From NCBI RefSeq assembly GCF_000143535.2, contig NC_037313.1:2301501-2365500 (forward strand): a DNA stretch of 64,000 nt, written 5' to 3'. Below, in pieces: positions 1 through 10,810 of this stretch (the stretch's first letter is position 1; each line of letters begins with the position of its first letter). This DNA comes from Botrytis cinerea B05.10 (lineage: Eukaryota > Ascomycota > Leotiomycetes > Helotiales > Sclerotiniaceae). The notes below the pieces were generated by a model. It searched no databases and was not told the DNA's origin. It saw only the letters and a program-made list of their open reading frames with translations. The position numbers were made by a program, and so were the translations under genes.

Positions 1-1
1 G

Positions 2-97
2 CTTCAGCATCTAGACTGGGGAAACTTGCACTGGATGCCGAAAGGAACCTTGACAGAAATTAAAGACGGTCAGATGAAATTGAAGGTCGGCCACTGA
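2..97 (+). CDS. Possible C-terminal tail of a gene cut by the left edge
   Basis: Reading from base 2 gives 31 codons and then TGA at 95-97, with a protein-like composition (it begins LQHLDWGNLHWMPKGT and ends LKVGH). No start codon or splice acceptor is visible inside the window, so this could only be the last exon, or part of it, of a gene lying to the left. I cannot assign a family from so short a tail. A chance open stretch of this length is common, so the call rests only on composition and on the fact that the next 2 kb shows no gene. The reading ends cleanly and is followed by AT-rich sequence that would suit a 3' UTR. Confidence 0.35.
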   Translation, partial: LQHLDWGNLHWMPKGTLTEIKDGQMKLKVGH

Positions 98-2322
98 AAG
101 CTTGGCCTTCTTGGAATATCAATTCCCTCAAAAAGTAAGTTACGAATCATGATTAATCAAAAGTAGAAGCACAAAGCACAAAGCAAGCACAACACATCGT
201 ACAAAAAGAGAAAAAGGAAGTTTGCGAATTAAGAAAATCCTCTCTATCTAAGTTTCCCTCACCAATCATTCCCATCCCAGCCAACAGATAGATAATTAAT
301 TTCCGAACATCTGTGGCTGCTGATATGTGAAAAGTCGTCATCGCCTCGACATAACGTTGACCAATTCTTCCAACTGTAATCTACTCAAGGAACACATACG
401 TACGTGGTTTTAATAAATCGACAAGATGAATCCTGAACTTCTCCGTACGATGCAAGACTATCGCGGTATCGATAGTATATACGATGTACATAAATTGCGC
501 GCATATATAGATTGCATTATCCACAATTTATGACACTTCCCATATCATATCATACGTATGATACACACATGCATATACACATACATACACATACATACAT
601 ATCTAGACAAATAGATGATTCCACGCGATTCGACTCGCATTCACGAAGAGGAAGAAGAAACATCCAAAACGAAGAGGCTTAAACAAAATGTCGTAATCGG
701 CCAACTACACCAACTAAAGGATGAACGATTCATTTTATCTGAATACCAACTGTATCATCCCAAGGTTCAAATTCATGCAGAAGACAAAAGGAGTAGGCAA
801 GGTATGATTTGATATGATTTGATATGATGAATCACGATCTTTCAATTACCCTTTTTTTCTCTCCCCAAACTCAAAATTCCAAACTCACATTGTTAGTGTC
901 CGTTTTGTTTGTTTAGGACTTTAGGTAGGTAGGTAGTTAAGTAGGTAGTAGCCGGTAAGCTGTTTGCACTACTCTGTAGGCAAAAATCGTAGTATAGGTT
1001 TCACCAGCCAACATCAAGATAGAAGAGAGCAAGCCAACCGAATCCCTTGAAACGAAGATTAGTGCCCTTCAATTTCTCAAGCTTGCTTGGACCGGTTTTG
1101 CTCCGACCAGTAGGAGACGCGTACGCGATGAGAATTATGGATCGATCAATACTCATCTAATCATCTACTCATCTAATCACCCACCTTATACCTTATACTT
1201 CGTTCGTACAGACGGGGGGACCGATAAACATTTTATATATCTAGCTCGCATGCATGCAGATACGGATAGACTTGTGTTCTTCGAGTAATGATTAATGATT
1301 AATGATCCCATCAGCACCCGCTGTCCATTCACGATTCTTACCCCTATCTTCGCTCTCATTGGAAGAGAAGCACGGAACGCGCAGAACGCTCTCGCACCTT
1401 CGTATGATCATTGGTTCCATCCGCACAAACGTGAGGATATTACTAACCCCTGAAGAGACAATAACATAGCCTCTCAAAAACGAGCAATCCATCCTCCAAG
1501 CTTTTGCGTTCCAAGGTTCCGATGACTTTGCAGGGTCAGTTGCGGTGAGATCCTCTTGGAGACCTGGGTTGTTAGCTCTGTACCTGCATAACACCCATGT
1601 GGTTTGGAACCGCGCCGCCTGGGTGTGAAATGTGGCAAGCAAAGCGAGAAGAAAAAAAAGACTTTTTTTCCCTTTTCTTTCCCGCAGCGTTATAATGGAG
1701 AATGGCACCATGCCATCGTAAGCCATACAAGACCCCTTCCCCATGGATCCATCCTTAACCCATTTTATTCTCCTTGGACCAAGTAGGTAGTAAACGAACC
1801 AGGAACCCCCCCTTCATCCATGTTCAATTCATAATTAATCCCACTTGTCCAGGGTTCCACTCATTTTTTTCTGTGCCCACCCTCCCCGTCCGTTTTGCCC
1901 ATTTCCTTTTAATTCTCCTATAGCGAGGAGCACCGCACCCTTCCTCATCCTTTCTTTAAAAGATTCCTCCACCCTCCTTTTCCAACACAAGATCTTCCTT
2001 GATCACTACACAGTCATTACCAAGTCCCTTTTGCACAAAAGAGTTCCTTTCTCTATTTCCAACTCTACAGTCATTCTTTACCTTGAAAGCATACACCTTT
2101 TTGCGGAATCGACTTTCGCTCTTTTACACAAACGATTCATCACGACCACTTACATACAAGTTTAACAAACAAGAAACATTTTGGGTACATAGCCATTCTT
2201 CTTTGGATTTTTCAGACACTGTTAGGATAGCATTGATTGCTTGGGAATATATCGCAACAGGAAGGAACATATCATTTACGAAGAATCTAGAATTTTAAAT
2301 TTATCCTTCGATATCAACCACC
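98..2322. other. Intergenic region and 5' leader of the wall-protein gene
   Basis: No gene recognised. The left part holds short microsatellite-like tracts (ATACATAC around 560-600, GGTAGGTA around 925-955). From about 1850 to 2320 the plus strand is pyrimidine-rich (many CTTT and CCTTT runs), which is typical of the promoter and leader of strongly expressed fungal genes. A 150-codon minus-strand frame at 1292-1744 has an ATG but no recognisable domain; I regard it as chance. Confidence 0.6.
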
Positions 2323-3989
2323 ATGCATTTCACAGCTGCTTCCTTGGCTGTTTTGGCCGGAGTTGCTGCCGCTTCTCAACCAGGTCACTACCACCCAAAG
2401 CGTATTAACAACGGTACCATCTCTGCCACCGCTACTGATGCCGGCCAAACCACTTTGACCGTTTTCGCTACCACCGTCCGAACCATCACCTCATGCGCTG
2501 CTTCCATCACCAACTGCCCAGCTCGTGCCACCTCCGCCGTAGAGGGAGCTTCCACTACCCCAGAAGTTATCGTCGTCACCGATACCGTTACCTTGGCCAC
2601 CACTGTTTGCCCAGTCACCGAGGCCGAATCTGCTAGCGCCGTCATCACTAGCAAGCACTTGACATCTGCTCTTGCATCTCTCTCATCTGCCATTGCCAGC
2701 GCTGCAAGTGAAAGCTCTTTCTACGGTGCTACCACCACCGTTGCTATCCCAGCTGCTTCCAGCGGAGTTGTTGGTGCTACTACCCCAATTGCTTCAAGTG
2801 CTGTCGCAACTTCATCCGCTCTTGGTCTTGAGTCTAGCCCAGCTGCCTCCGGTGTTATTGCACCATCCGGAGCTGCTCCATCTGGAGCTGCTCCATCTGG
2901 AGCTGCCCCATCTGGAAGCGCCTCTGCCCCAGCTGGATACGCTTCTTCCCCAGCTTCCTCCCTCGCTGTTTCCTCCCTCCCAGCCGCCGCCGTCTCCAGC
3001 GCTCTCGGTGTTGAGTCTAGCCCAGCTTCTTCCGGTGTTGCCGCACCAACTGGATCTTCCCCATCCTCCGTTGTCGTTCCTCTCGGAACTGGTGTCGTTT
3101 CCGCCGTCCAAACCGTCACAACCAACGCTAGCCACACCTTGACCTACACTCTCGGCTCTGGTTCTTCCACCACCGTTGTCACCACCACCATCATTGAGAC
3201 CTCCGCCTCCACCATCTACGCCACTGTTACCCCAACTGAAACCGTTGCTGCTTCCTCCAGTGCCGCCGGTTCTGCTGGATCCCCAGCTGGATCCGCCGCT
3301 GCTTCTTCTGAGGCTGGTGTCGTTTCTGCTGGTGAATCTACCACTTCCCAAACCACCACTATCTACGGTACCTCCACCTCCACCCACTACGTCACTGTTT
3401 CAGCTGTTTCCTCTGGATCTGCTGCTACTGCTACTGGTCTCGCTGGTGTTACCGCTATTGCCTCAGGTGCTGGATCTGCTTCCCCATCCGCTAGCGCTGG
3501 TGCTTCCTCTGGAGAGACCACTGGTGAGGGATCTGGATCTTCCGGTTCCGGATCATCTGGAGCCGAGACCTGTGCTTGTGCTGAGGCCGCTACCGTCACT
3601 GTCACTGCTACCGCTGCCGCTCAAACCGTCACCGTTGCTGCTCAGACCGTCACTGTCGTAAGTTTTTACCCATCTTAACCTTTCAAAAAATTCATGCTAA
3701 CAATCATCCCTAGACCGCTGCTGCTGCTGGATCTGATGCTACTGGTGCTCTCTCCGGTATCCAAACCGCTGTTGTCTCTACCGACGCTGCCGCTGCTAGC
3801 ACTGATGCTTCCGTCGTTGTTAGCACTGCTACCGTTGTCCCAATCGCAGCTACCACCGCGGCTGTTACTTCCATCCCATTCTACGGTAACGGAACTGTTG
3901 TTACTTCCACCAAGAAGTCCAGGTGCTCATCTTCTGGTTTTTTGACCAGCAAGGCTAAGCCAACTGGTGCCAAGCCAACTGGTTACTAA
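2323..3989 (+). CDS. Secreted Ser/Thr/Ala-rich cell-wall-type protein
   Basis: Two exons, 2323-3657 and 3714-3989, joined in phase 0 across a 56-bp intron (GTAAGT donor, CTAAC branch site, CCCTAG acceptor), give 536 residues. The start has a good context (ACCACC before the ATG). Residues 1-18 are a typical signal peptide (MHFTAASLAVLAGVAAAS). A dibasic KR follows at about residue 27, which would suit Kex2 processing. The rest is low-complexity Ser/Thr/Ala/Val sequence expected to be heavily O-mannosylated. It includes a run of PSGAA units (about 2866-2915), a duplicated SSALG.ESSPA block (about 2815-2870 and 2998-3040) and TVTVTA repeats near the splice site. The C-terminus (KPTGAKPTGY) has no hydrophobic tail, so a GPI anchor is unlikely. 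Proline is almost always CCA and many other codons are C-ending, which suggests high expression. The exact role is unknown; a structural wall or secreted mucin-like protein is an inference. Confidence 0.85.
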
Positions 3990-5861
3990 ATTCTTTCTCC
4001 AAAAGGAATGAATTTTGTATATCCTTGAACTCGATGTGATCAACTGCTTCTTGACAGCGAAGTAAGTGATTATGTATGAGCAAAGATGTTGAGGTGGAGG
4101 TTTCCTTTGTTAATTGTACATTGTTTTTTATTGCCAAATATTTATGAAGAGGGTTGGAAATGGAGCAGGATCAGACAGTTTAGAAGATTGGGGATTGATG
4201 TAAGGGATTGATATCAATGAAGACAAACAAAAACCATATACTTTCTTGTGCATTATCATTTTTAGAGTTTTATGTATGCGTTTTTTGTGTTTTTGTCGAA
4301 CCATTTGCTTGCTTGCTTGTTTTTGGTCATCAGGTTATGACTAACACTTCTATGGAGTTCTTGCATTATGATGGCTCGAGGGAATTGGAGGATAGTTTTT
4401 TGCATAAGCGGCTCAATTTACAGATTCATGAACGTATTTCTTATATGCTATTGTGCAATTTTCTATTCTTCTCTTCTTTTGATGTGCTGTGCGGAACGAT
4501 CTAGACAATTGAGATGGTACAATGTTAAGTACGCAAGATTGCTTGTCAGCACAGCGTTATATTCTTGTAAATAGCTTAAAATCAATTGACGATGCAACCC
4601 ATGTTCTATGGCCTTCTGCACTGGACTGTATAATTTGATGAAATAAATGAATAAACAGAATACCGTTGATTATAACATTGGAATTTGCCACACGGGTACG
4701 AAGGAATTGGATGGCAGATTGAGAAAGGTAGAAGGGTGGTATTGATTCCTCTGAAGAATGATTATACACCACACTACGAGAACTATCATGTGGTACGCGA
4801 TGGATTTTAAAACATTTGGCTTGATTACTACATCGCCATCTTACTACTTATTGACTTGGACGTTAAGGAAATTGCACTGGCAATTCTCATGCGTATCCTT
4901 ATTTTCATTCTCATTCTCATCCTCATCCTCATCCTCATCCTCGTCTTCAGATTCGTAATCATTTGTTTAGCCACTAGGCTACCTCCCACTTTCGAGGCAC
5001 TCGAAAATAAGTGAAACCACTCATTTATTGATTGCACTGGCATTAGATTTCAAAGCAATGGGAAATCTATTCCTGGATGTCTGATCCGAAATGAACCTCT
5101 TCTCCAACGGAGAGGGAGAACGCAGAATGAAGAAATTTGAATTGAATGGGTCGGACATAATATACTCAATGTAGCATGTACCCCGGAAGATCATTTGTTT
5201 GATATTCATCTCGACTCTCGAGTAGGCATTGCGTTTGAAGGTCGGGTGTCTATCTCTGTCTGTCTGATGAATGATGATGGCGTGGAATGGGTCGTGGAGC
5301 AAGTGTGAGGGTACTTTTTGACGAATGAAAAGAGAGAGAGCGTATCTTGCATACTGTGTGGCCTTGGAAGTTGGAACTCGGGGTATGTATGATGTTGAGG
5401 TTGATGTGCGGTGGGGATTGTGTCTGGAAGGTAAGACATTCTGTCGCATGCATGGGCTTTGGTGTGTGTGTGTGGATGTGTGGATGTATGTGTGTATGTT
5501 GTGTGCATGTATGTGCGTAAGGATGGTGTGGGCAGTGTCATGGTGATGATAATGCGTCTGGTGGAAGAGGAAATGTTGTCCACATATTGAATATAGAACA
5601 TCGAATGTGTTGAAGATGTAGATTGGATGTCGATTGATGTTGATGTGATGTTGATGTGGTGTTGGTGTGATATTGATCTTTTCTTTCTTCACTCCCTCTG
5701 ATGAATGTTCCATGTGATTCTTTCTTTTCCCATGCCATCCCATGCCATCACTAAGCACAATCGCATCATGCTCGTTTTCAGCCAAGCCTAATAATAAAAG
5801 GACAAACCCCCAAAGCCCCAAAGCCCCTTCGCATTGTCAAATGTCTGGGACTTGATTCTCT

Positions 5862-5899
5862 CAACAACAACAACAACAACAACCACAACAACAACAACC
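5862..5899. repeat. (CAA)n microsatellite
   Basis: A CAA trinucleotide array with one CCA interruption, about 700 bp upstream of the Sok1 start. Confidence 0.95.
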
Positions 5900-6326
5900 A
5901 TATCATGACTCGAAGAATCCGAATTCAATCTTCAACGGTCAAGCCAGCCTCCTCAATTAAACTTTAATCCGGTCTTCATACTATCCATCTATCTACACAT
6001 ACATACCATTGCGAGAAATTCATTCATTCATCCATCCATTCGTTCATCGAGGTCATTGTACAACTTCATCCTACTGCTTTATTTAATCTGTGCCTGCCTA
6101 GGTCCTGAGGGATTCCACCCAGCTTTACATCTTACATTGCATTGCATTGCCGATACATGACATTGTCTTCGATTCTTCTGGAAGGCGGATACGAAAGATT
6201 ACTGTACTCTTTATTCTTGACTCGTTACTCTTCCTCGTTACTCTCCACGCTGTACCCTTTCTCCTCTTTATTGTAGTTACTATTTTCGTGGGTCTTTGGA
6301 ATCCACGTCGAATGTACGGTTCATCA

Positions 6327-6372
6327 TTCAATTCAATTCAATTCAATTCAACTCAACTCAACTCAACTCAAT
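6327..6372. repeat. TCAAT/TCAAC pentanucleotide array
   Basis: Consecutive TCAAT units that turn into TCAAC units, about 200 bp upstream of the Sok1 ATG and probably in its 5' leader. Confidence 0.9.
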
Positions 6373-6567
6373 ACCAGCATTCACTGTACGCAACAGTCAT
6401 CATTTCTCAATCAATCACATCATATTTACATGCCTGCCTAGGCATTCGTCCCCAAGCAAGTAGCAACTACCACCATCTGCAACCTGCGAACACTCTCAAC
6501 CTTCATCCTCAATAAAAATCCACCGCCCCACCCAAAAGGACCCCAGCCATACCTATACATATACACA

Positions 6568-9534
6568 ATGCGTCGCGCATCTCAAGATATGAGTGATCCC
6601 GATCGTAACATTATGGAATCAAACGGTATGCCAGAAGATCCTGTAGACCTCGATCTCATATCCGAGAGAGAAGACTCGCCTTCAAATCGAATTCACACAC
6701 CACCACCACGCATCGCTGCAAGATTCTATCGCCCCATCAACAATCGTCGTAAATCCTCGGCTGCCTCCTCGAGACGAAATTCCATTTCATCGGTTCACTC
6801 ACATGGTTCGAGTCGTCATGCGGCGGGCCACGCCGGGATGCCGGGTCCGCAGAGTAATTACATCGCTCAACATCTACGTCGAGCGAGTATACTCGAAGAC
6901 CGAAAGGCTAGATTGGCCGATAGAGCAGCGCATGCGGAGAAAGTTAGATTGAGGGCGGCATTAGCCAAGGCAGCACCGAGAAGTACTACGAATACAGAGG
7001 AAAGAGCTTTAGCAGCGCAACAAGCGAGAGAGAAGAACCTGGCAGAGATCGTAGCGAGTTGTGCGGAAGAAGTAAAGAGGGCAAAGGGAATTGCGGAGAG
7101 TATGAAAGAGAGAAGGGAATTGGAAGGGAAGAAGCTTAGAAAGGAGATGGAGGAAAAGCTTGCCGAGGCTGAAAGGAGGCGAGAGGAAATCTTGAGTCGA
7201 AATAATAACGGCAAACAACGAGGGAGAAGTTTGAGTAATATGAGAAAGAGTTCGAGTCCAAGTCCAGTTGCGGAAATCAAGAAAGCACCCCTTACCGAGT
7301 CAGCGGCAGCAAAAATAATTCAAACGAGATGGCGAATCCATAGACGTTGGAGGGCACTACATGATTTTGCAGAATTGGGGCTCACAATTGATGGAGTTCG
7401 CGAGACATCATTTGAGAAAGTAGTTGATTTATTAGCACAAGAGAAAGTTCTCGTTAGTACGGCACGTATTCTGAGAATTTGTGGACTCAAAGAAGGAGAA
7501 AGCGGATCAGTCAATGAAATGACAGCAGTCCGAACATTTCTCAGCGCTTTCCTTATCCTTGGTCACCCTACACAGGTTTTGAGTAGTAAAGGTGATAAAG
7601 GAGAACAGGAACAGGTAGGAGCGCAACCAATGAAGAGGGATGATTTGGCTAATCCACAATTGCAGGACCTCGTTGCAAAAGCCCGAGATCTTCTTATTTC
7701 TTTTGAAACTGTTTTGTCTAGATTGACAACTGCAAACAATTATACACCTCCTCCAGCTCAGCTTTCAACATTGTCAGAAGTTTATGCAACGTTCTTCAAC
7801 GCTTTTATCGCTTGGAAATCGAGAGATGCAAGTACGCTCATTGATATGATGGTTTTACAATTTGTGGAATTGGATTCGATATGGCAAACTGTGAAAGATA
7901 GTACGGAAGAATCCGTCACCGATTCATATCGTGATGGGATCAGAGACAATCAACTTAAATTGATGGTCAGGATCAAGAGACTTGCTGGACCAGTTCAGGG
8001 GAAGCGATTAATTGCGAATGCTATCCGAGAAGCAAGAAAGGTTAAACAAACCAAACAACCTACTGGGGATTCCAGACCTCGTGCGGCAGAAACCGGATCA
8101 GCATCTCCTGTCATTGAAGATTTTAATGCTTCTGACAATGCCGTTGCGTCTCATTTGCAAACTCTCACTCCACCTGCTACACCTGTCAAACAACGCCGTG
8201 GACAAGTTACCGATGCAGATAATTTAAGATCGGTCAATTCAATACTTCCAGATAATCGAACTTTGGTTCATGAGTTGGCCATTAATAAAGAATATCGTAT
8301 CTCGATGGAAGATTGCCTTCAACAACGAGGGGTCGTTAATCAACTCATCTTTGATTCCATGAGACAAGAAGTTGCAGCTGGAAACAGTGATCCTTGGGTT
8401 CTTGCAATGGCCGACAACATTAAGGGCAAACTTCAACGTCTTCTTACTCCTGGCAATTCAATGTACAAACTCATTGAAGATTCCCTCGATACAGATTTGG
8501 TAGCATCAGAACTCAAGAATGGCAGGTTCTCTTATGAAACTTTCTTCAGTTTTATGGGCAACATCTTACCTCGTTTATGTGCTCCTTTCCGAGATGATGA
8601 GGTAAAAACTCTTACCGAGACTTCTCTCAAAGAAGGAGATTTTGTCGATCGTCTTCAAGCATTGATGCGCTTCATCGATTTAATGCAACTCGATTATGCC
8701 AATTTCATGCTTCAACAATCGGCTCCTGAACTGATCAAGCATGCTTCCACATATGAAACCAAACGTTTCTCGGAAGAAATGGAAGAGACCAATAACGATC
8801 TTACTATTACCACGACAGCTTGGCGCGAAGCTCGTCAAAAAGTTCATACAGAAGCAGCCCGTCGAGATCCGGAGAATGTTGGCTTGGCGAGAAATAGACC
8901 TACGCCTGAGAAAATATATATTCAGATGCTGGTAGATATATGTACATCTGCACCCGGGAGCCCAGTACCAGAAACCTTAAAGTTGGATATGGCAAGGATT
9001 GAGACGGCAAGGAAAGATACTCTTCGAATCGTCACCACTTCAGCAATTCTTCTACAGGCCAAAAATATCCTTAAGCGAGATGTTCGAAGTCAATGGAAAA
9101 CTGAAGCTTCAAGAGTTTATTCCGTGCTTGAAAATTCCAAGGAATCAGAACAGGCAGAACAAGGCATCACAGCCGCATTGGAAAGTAGTAGAAGCATGCC
9201 TATGGCTACCAAGAATCATATCCGCGAATTGGTCAAGAGAATTATGGCAGCAGCTTCGGCTTTAAGTTCTAGTGAAGGAGAACTTCGTGAACCGGTTATG
9301 AAACTTTTGATGACTAGGTTGAGAGGTTATCTCATTCATAGATTGGCAAAGGAGAATCCAAGGAATGATGGGAATGGTAATGAAGGGATTGCGGGGCTAG
9401 GTATGCCAGAGTTTGTGGCGAAGATTGGAGGGATTGTGGAGGTGCTTGGGAAGATGGGGAGAGTAGACAAGGATGCTCATGGAATTTGGTACGAGGTTGT
9501 TGAGACTGCGGCTGCGAGTGAGGCTGAAACTTGA
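6568..9534 (+). CDS. SOK1: Sok1/TCP11-family protein (IQ motif, PKA-pathway suppressor type)
   Basis: A single uninterrupted frame of 988 residues starts at ATG 6568 (context ACACAATG). The N-terminal 110 residues are Ser/Arg-rich and disordered. Residues about 120-215 are Arg/Lys/Glu/Ala-rich and should form a long coiled coil. Residues about 245-268 contain an IQ-like calmodulin-binding motif (AAKIIQTRWRIHRRWRAL). The C-terminal part, from about residue 560 (DNRTLVHELAINKEYRI) to about 970, matches the TCP11 domain as I know it from yeast Sok1 and mammalian TCP11. Sok1 is known as a high-copy suppressor of loss of protein kinase A in yeast; a role in cAMP/PKA signalling here is by homology only. 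The length is greater than yeast Sok1, through the coiled-coil and linker regions. The gene stands alone with a long pyrimidine-poor leader. Confidence 0.88.
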   Translation: MRRASQDMSDPDRNIMESNGMPEDPVDLDLISEREDSPSNRIHTPPPRIAARFYRPINNRRKSSAASSRRNSISSVHSHGSSRHAAGHAGMPGPQSNYIAQHLRRASILEDRKARLADRAAHAEKVRLRAALAKAAPRSTTNTEERALAAQQAREKNLAEIVASCAEEVKRAKGIAESMKERRELEGKKLRKEMEEKLAEAERRREEILSRNNNGKQRGRSLSNMRKSSSPSPVAEIKKAPLTESAAAKIIQTRWRIHRRWRALHDFAELGLTIDGVRETSFEKVVDLLAQEKVLVSTARILRICGLKEGESGSVNEMTAVRTFLSAFLILGHPTQVLSSKGDKGEQEQVGAQPMKRDDLANPQLQDLVAKARDLLISFETVLSRLTTANNYTPPPAQLSTLSEVYATFFNAFIAWKSRDASTLIDMMVLQFVELDSIWQTVKDSTEESVTDSYRDGIRDNQLKLMVRIKRLAGPVQGKRLIANAIREARKVKQTKQPTGDSRPRAAETGSASPVIEDFNASDNAVASHLQTLTPPATPVKQRRGQVTDADNLRSVNSILPDNRTLVHELAINKEYRISMEDCLQQRGVVNQLIFDSMRQEVAAGNSDPWVLAMADNIKGKLQRLLTPGNSMYKLIEDSLDTDLVASELKNGRFSYETFFSFMGNILPRLCAPFRDDEVKTLTETSLKEGDFVDRLQALMRFIDLMQLDYANFMLQQSAPELIKHASTYETKRFSEEMEETNNDLTITTTAWREARQKVHTEAARRDPENVGLARNRPTPEKIYIQMLVDICTSAPGSPVPETLKLDMARIETARKDTLRIVTTSAILLQAKNILKRDVRSQWKTEASRVYSVLENSKESEQAEQGITAALESSRSMPMATKNHIRELVKRIMAAASALSSSEGELREPVMKLLMTRLRGYLIHRLAKENPRNDGNGNEGIAGLGMPEFVAKIGGIVEVLGKMGRVDKDAHGIWYEVVETAAASEAET

Positions 9535-10434
9535 TTTGAATTTTATCTTTGAGGGATGGTGATTTGATTTCATGCGGTTGCCGGGTTGGGGTTCTATGTA
9601 CATCCCCTTTCGGCAGGCGTCTTGGGGATGGGCTTCATTACCTCGTAGGAATGGATGAGGATTCGGAGTGGGGTAACTTTGATTTGAAATAAGCATGGGA
9701 GTTGGTGGCTTGAGGGATTTATTTGTTTACCTGCTTGTATGATTTCTTGCCTTGCTTTGGGATGGTTAGGATATTATATCATGGATGGATGGATATGAAT
9801 TATGACCTTTGTTTATCACTTGGCCTTTTGCTTTTTTGGAGGGTAATGGATGGGGGATATACATACAGCGTGGTAGGGATTGCTGTGGTATTTGATATCA
9901 CGTACTTTGTCTACATATAGCATAGCAATGAGTGCGATGTGGTTTTTGTCCTTGGTATAATACATACATTTCATAGGTAATCATGGAGTGCAGCAGCGAT
10001 GAAATGGGCTGGGGCTGAGGACTGGGACCAGGTCATTTTCATAACAAACCACTCATAAAACTCTTTCTGATTGGTCATATGTAATGTGCCGACGCTAGGG
10101 CAGGGTTGTTCCATTTCGACTACACCAATATACATCTTTTATCTTCATGTAACTTTGCATCAAATTGAATTACCTGTCGTGTGTCATCAATTAATTTTTC
10201 ATTTGTAAGGAATTCCCTTTCTGTAACCAACGCCCTCCTGCCTCTATCATTTTTTCTCCTCTTCTTCCGCGTCACTCTTTCCACAGCCTCAAACTACTCC
10301 TTTTTCCTATTTTCTATCTCTTTTCAGAAGCTATTCATCTTGGCCTTTCTCAGGCGTAGTAACTCAATCCTTCACTCTCAATGTACCCTCTCCCTTTACT
10401 CATCGTCGCCCCTTCTTTTTTATTTCTATTTTTT

Positions 10435-10452
10435 GGGGGGGGGGGGGGGGGG
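10435..10452 (+). repeat. 18-nt poly-G tract
   Basis: Eighteen consecutive G residues, directly abutting the left end of dispersed repeat copy A. A second tract of the same length is at 21307-21324. Confidence 0.95.
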
Positions 10453-10697
10453 TGTTTACCGTTGACTTGAGAAGGATACGAAAGACGTAGCACCCGCGTA
10501 TCGTAGGTCCTAATTATCTATATTGTATTCCGTTTAAAGATCTATCTATATACGGGGAGTAGTAGGTCTTATATAGACCTACTAAAAGAGCTGGGTCTCT
10601 TTTGCATTCGCTTAAAGTTTTTTTATTATAGTAGCTGTTGAATTGATGGAAGTCATTCATCCACTCACTGTGTTCACATATACTTACTTGCTGTTGT
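10453..10697 (+). repeat. Dispersed repeat, copy A (hairpin-containing, non-coding)
   Basis: This stretch aligns along about 240 bp with the reverse complement of 55445-55686. Shared blocks include GAGAAGGATACG, TAGCACCC, GTAGGTCCT, GTATTC, the central hairpin, GCATTCGCTTA, GAAGTCATTCA and GTTCACA. The centre (10561-10583) is an inverted repeat, AGTAGGTCT and AGACCTACT around TATAT. There is no open frame of note, no poly-A tail and no clear RNA polymerase III B box. I could not define terminal inverted repeats or a target-site duplication, so the class (MITE, SINE or solo fragment) is undecided. Confidence 0.75.
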
Positions 10698-10760
10698 GGA
10701 TACTTCTTTGTCCTTTGATCTTTTGGTTTCAACTCTCTCTATATCATATCGCTGTATTAT

Positions 10761-10810
10761 TCTTTCTTTCTTTCTTTCTTTCTTTCTTTCGTTCCTTCGT
10801 TCCTTCGTTT
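10761..10810. repeat. (TTTC)n / (CTTCGTTC) microsatellite
   Basis: A TTTC array followed by GTTCCTTC units. Confidence 0.9.

Larger units (their letters stand above)
3990..6567. other. Intergenic region with microsatellites
   Basis: No gene recognised. It holds a (CATCCT)n-type tract at 4903-4950, GT-rich sequence at about 5460-5530, a CAA repeat at 5862-5899 and a TCAAT/TCAAC pentamer array at about 6327-6372. The last two lie within 0.7 kb upstream of the Sok1 ATG and may be in its 5' leader. A 266-codon minus-strand frame (5021-5821) is driven by the GT repeat (His/Thr runs) and was rejected. Confidence 0.6.

Noticed and set aside
1292..1744. 150-codon minus-strand open frame
   Set aside because: Overlaps the probable promoter of the wall-protein gene and shows no signal peptide or domain.
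2388..3661. Long open frames on the opposite strand and in other frames across the wall-protein gene
   Set aside because: Shadows of GCT/ACC/TCC-biased codons in the real gene; the secreted protein frame has the signal peptide and a proper intron.
4903..4950. CATCCT array considered as a short-repeat array with spacers (CRISPR-like)
   Set aside because: Simple hexamer microsatellite without unique spacers; a eukaryotic nuclear context.
5021..5821. 266-codon minus-strand open frame
   Set aside because: It is opened by a GT/GATGTT simple-repeat stretch (His/Thr/Ile runs) and overlaps other frames; no domain or plausible splice pattern.
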